A stretch of DNA of 32,426 nt. It comes from Tepidiphilus sp. J10. Its GTDB lineage: Bacteria > Pseudomonadota > Gammaproteobacteria > Burkholderiales > Thiobacillaceae. Positions 31,738 through 32,426 of this stretch are shown here, piece by piece. Under the pieces are notes generated by a model. The model was not told the DNA's origin. It saw nothing but the letters and a program-made list of their open reading frames with translations, and searched no databases. A program made the translations under genes and the position numbers. The DNA lies in assembly GCA_945897865.1 (NCBI GenBank), contig CAMDHJ010000022.1, forward strand, positions 1 through 32,426, written 5' to 3'. Within the stretch, counting starts at the first letter, position 1. Each line of letters starts with the position of its first letter.

Positions 31738-32426
31738 ATGAATCGTGGTTTCTACATCATTCTGATTGCCCAGTTTTTTTCGGCATTGGCGGATAACGCA
31801 TTGCTGTTTGCGGCAATCGCGTTGCTGATGTCACTTTCAGCGCCGGATTGGCATGTCCCGCTGCTGCAGCAGTTTTTCATCCTTTCCTACATCTTGCTGG
31901 CGCCGTTTGTTGGCGTTTTTGCCGACTCGACACCAAAAGGTCGCGTCATGTTCATCAGCAATGCGATCAAGATGATTGGCTGCATTGCCATGCTGGCCGG
32001 CATGCAACCGCTGTATGCCTACGCGATAGTCGGTCTTGGTGCGGCGGCCTATTCGCCGGCCAAGTACGGCATCCTCACCGAATACCTGCCGCCGGCTTTG
32101 CTGGTCAAAGCGAACAGTTGGATGGAGGGCGCCACCGTGGCGGCGATCATTCTTGGCGCAGTTCTCGGTGGCTTGCTGATCAGTCCCAAAATTGTCGGCG
32201 CCGCCTTGGTTGAGTGGAACCTGGCCGAATGGATTACCGCGCCCAAATTCGCGATTATGGTGATTCTGGTTTTGTATCTGATCGCGGCCTGGTTCAATTT
32301 ATACATCCCGCGCTTGCCCGCCGATCACAAAACCCCGAAGCGGAACCCGGTTTTTCTGCTGCATGACTTCTGGCATTCCTTCAATTTGCTCTGGAAGGAT
32401 CCGCTTGGACAGGTCTCGCTTGCCGT
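31738..32426 (+). CDS. lplT: Lysophospholipid transporter LplT (3' end outside window)
   Basis: The first 229 codons of a major facilitator family membrane protein are visible. The N-terminus GFYIILIAQFFSALADNALLFAAIALL matches LplT, which flips lysophospholipids into the inner leaflet for reacylation. Further helices are LQQFFILSYILLAPFVGVFAD, GCIAMLAGMQPLYAYAIVGLG and AIILGAVLGGLLI, with a conserved AAYSPAKYGILTEYLPP loop. ATG 31738 is the only in-frame start nearby, and its ribosome binding site is weak. The window end truncates the gene, so its operon partner (often an acyltransferase) cannot be seen. Confidence 0.92.
   Translation, partial: MNRGFYIILIAQFFSALADNALLFAAIALLMSLSAPDWHVPLLQQFFILSYILLAPFVGVFADSTPKGRVMFISNAIKMIGCIAMLAGMQPLYAYAIVGLGAAAYSPAKYGILTEYLPPALLVKANSWMEGATVAAIILGAVLGGLLISPKIVGAALVEWNLAEWITAPKFAIMVILVLYLIAAWFNLYIPRLPADHKTPKRNPVFLLHDFWHSFNLLWKDPLGQVSLA

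Overview
The window reads as a chromosomal segment of a betaproteobacterium, probably of the Nitrosomonadales (Gallionellaceae or a relative). That placement is an inference from moderate-to-high GC, betaproteobacterial housekeeping gene order (tig-clpP-clpX-lon-hupB-tRNA; pyrG-kdsA-eno-ftsB), an hpnCDE squalene cluster and a CbbR/YeiE-like LysR regulator. No rRNA, CRISPR array, integrase or intact insertion sequence was seen.

Region 1 (1-3239) is the accessory part. It holds a decayed toxin-antitoxin-like pair (no start codon in the first gene, two frameshifts in the second), a truncated 90-bp copy of a gene that occurs intact further on, a DUF4160/DUF2442 pair flanked by two copies of a 12-bp repeat, and a DUF433/DUF5615 pair. 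That last pair runs by 4-bp ATGA overlaps into a small unnamed beta-rich protein and an HDOD-domain protein. The duplicated gene start suggests this gene is a landing pad where different toxin-antitoxin modules have been exchanged.

Region 2 (3295-8786) has nrdB (class Ia ribonucleotide reductase beta, with no nrdA beside it), a secreted OmpA-domain protein with a pentapeptide tandem repeat, two very small genes (a four-cysteine protein and a two-helix membrane protein), a YceH-family protein, a plant-type ferredoxin-NADP reductase, and msrB reading towards it.

Region 3 (8850-15653, minus strand) is a protein quality-control block: tig, clpP, clpX, lon, hupB, then tRNA-Val(UAC) and tRNA-Asp(GUC), each tRNA followed by a clear intrinsic terminator. 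tRNA-Leu(UAG) sits upstream of tig.

Region 4 (15740-19545, plus strand) is hpnC-hpnD-hpnE, which make squalene from farnesyl diphosphate, coupled to a short-chain dehydrogenase-like protein that lacks the usual catalytic Tyr.

Region 5 (19555-28043, minus strand) is a nearly gapless chain pyrG-kdsA-eno-ftsB-zipA-ligA-galU, covering CTP, KDO and UDP-glucose supply, glycolysis, the divisome and DNA ligation. A HIT protein (plus strand) diverges from it.

Region 6 (28640-32426) has, on the minus strand, a LysR regulator, an unnamed coupled small gene, ubiG and gph. lplT diverges on the plus strand and is cut by the window end.
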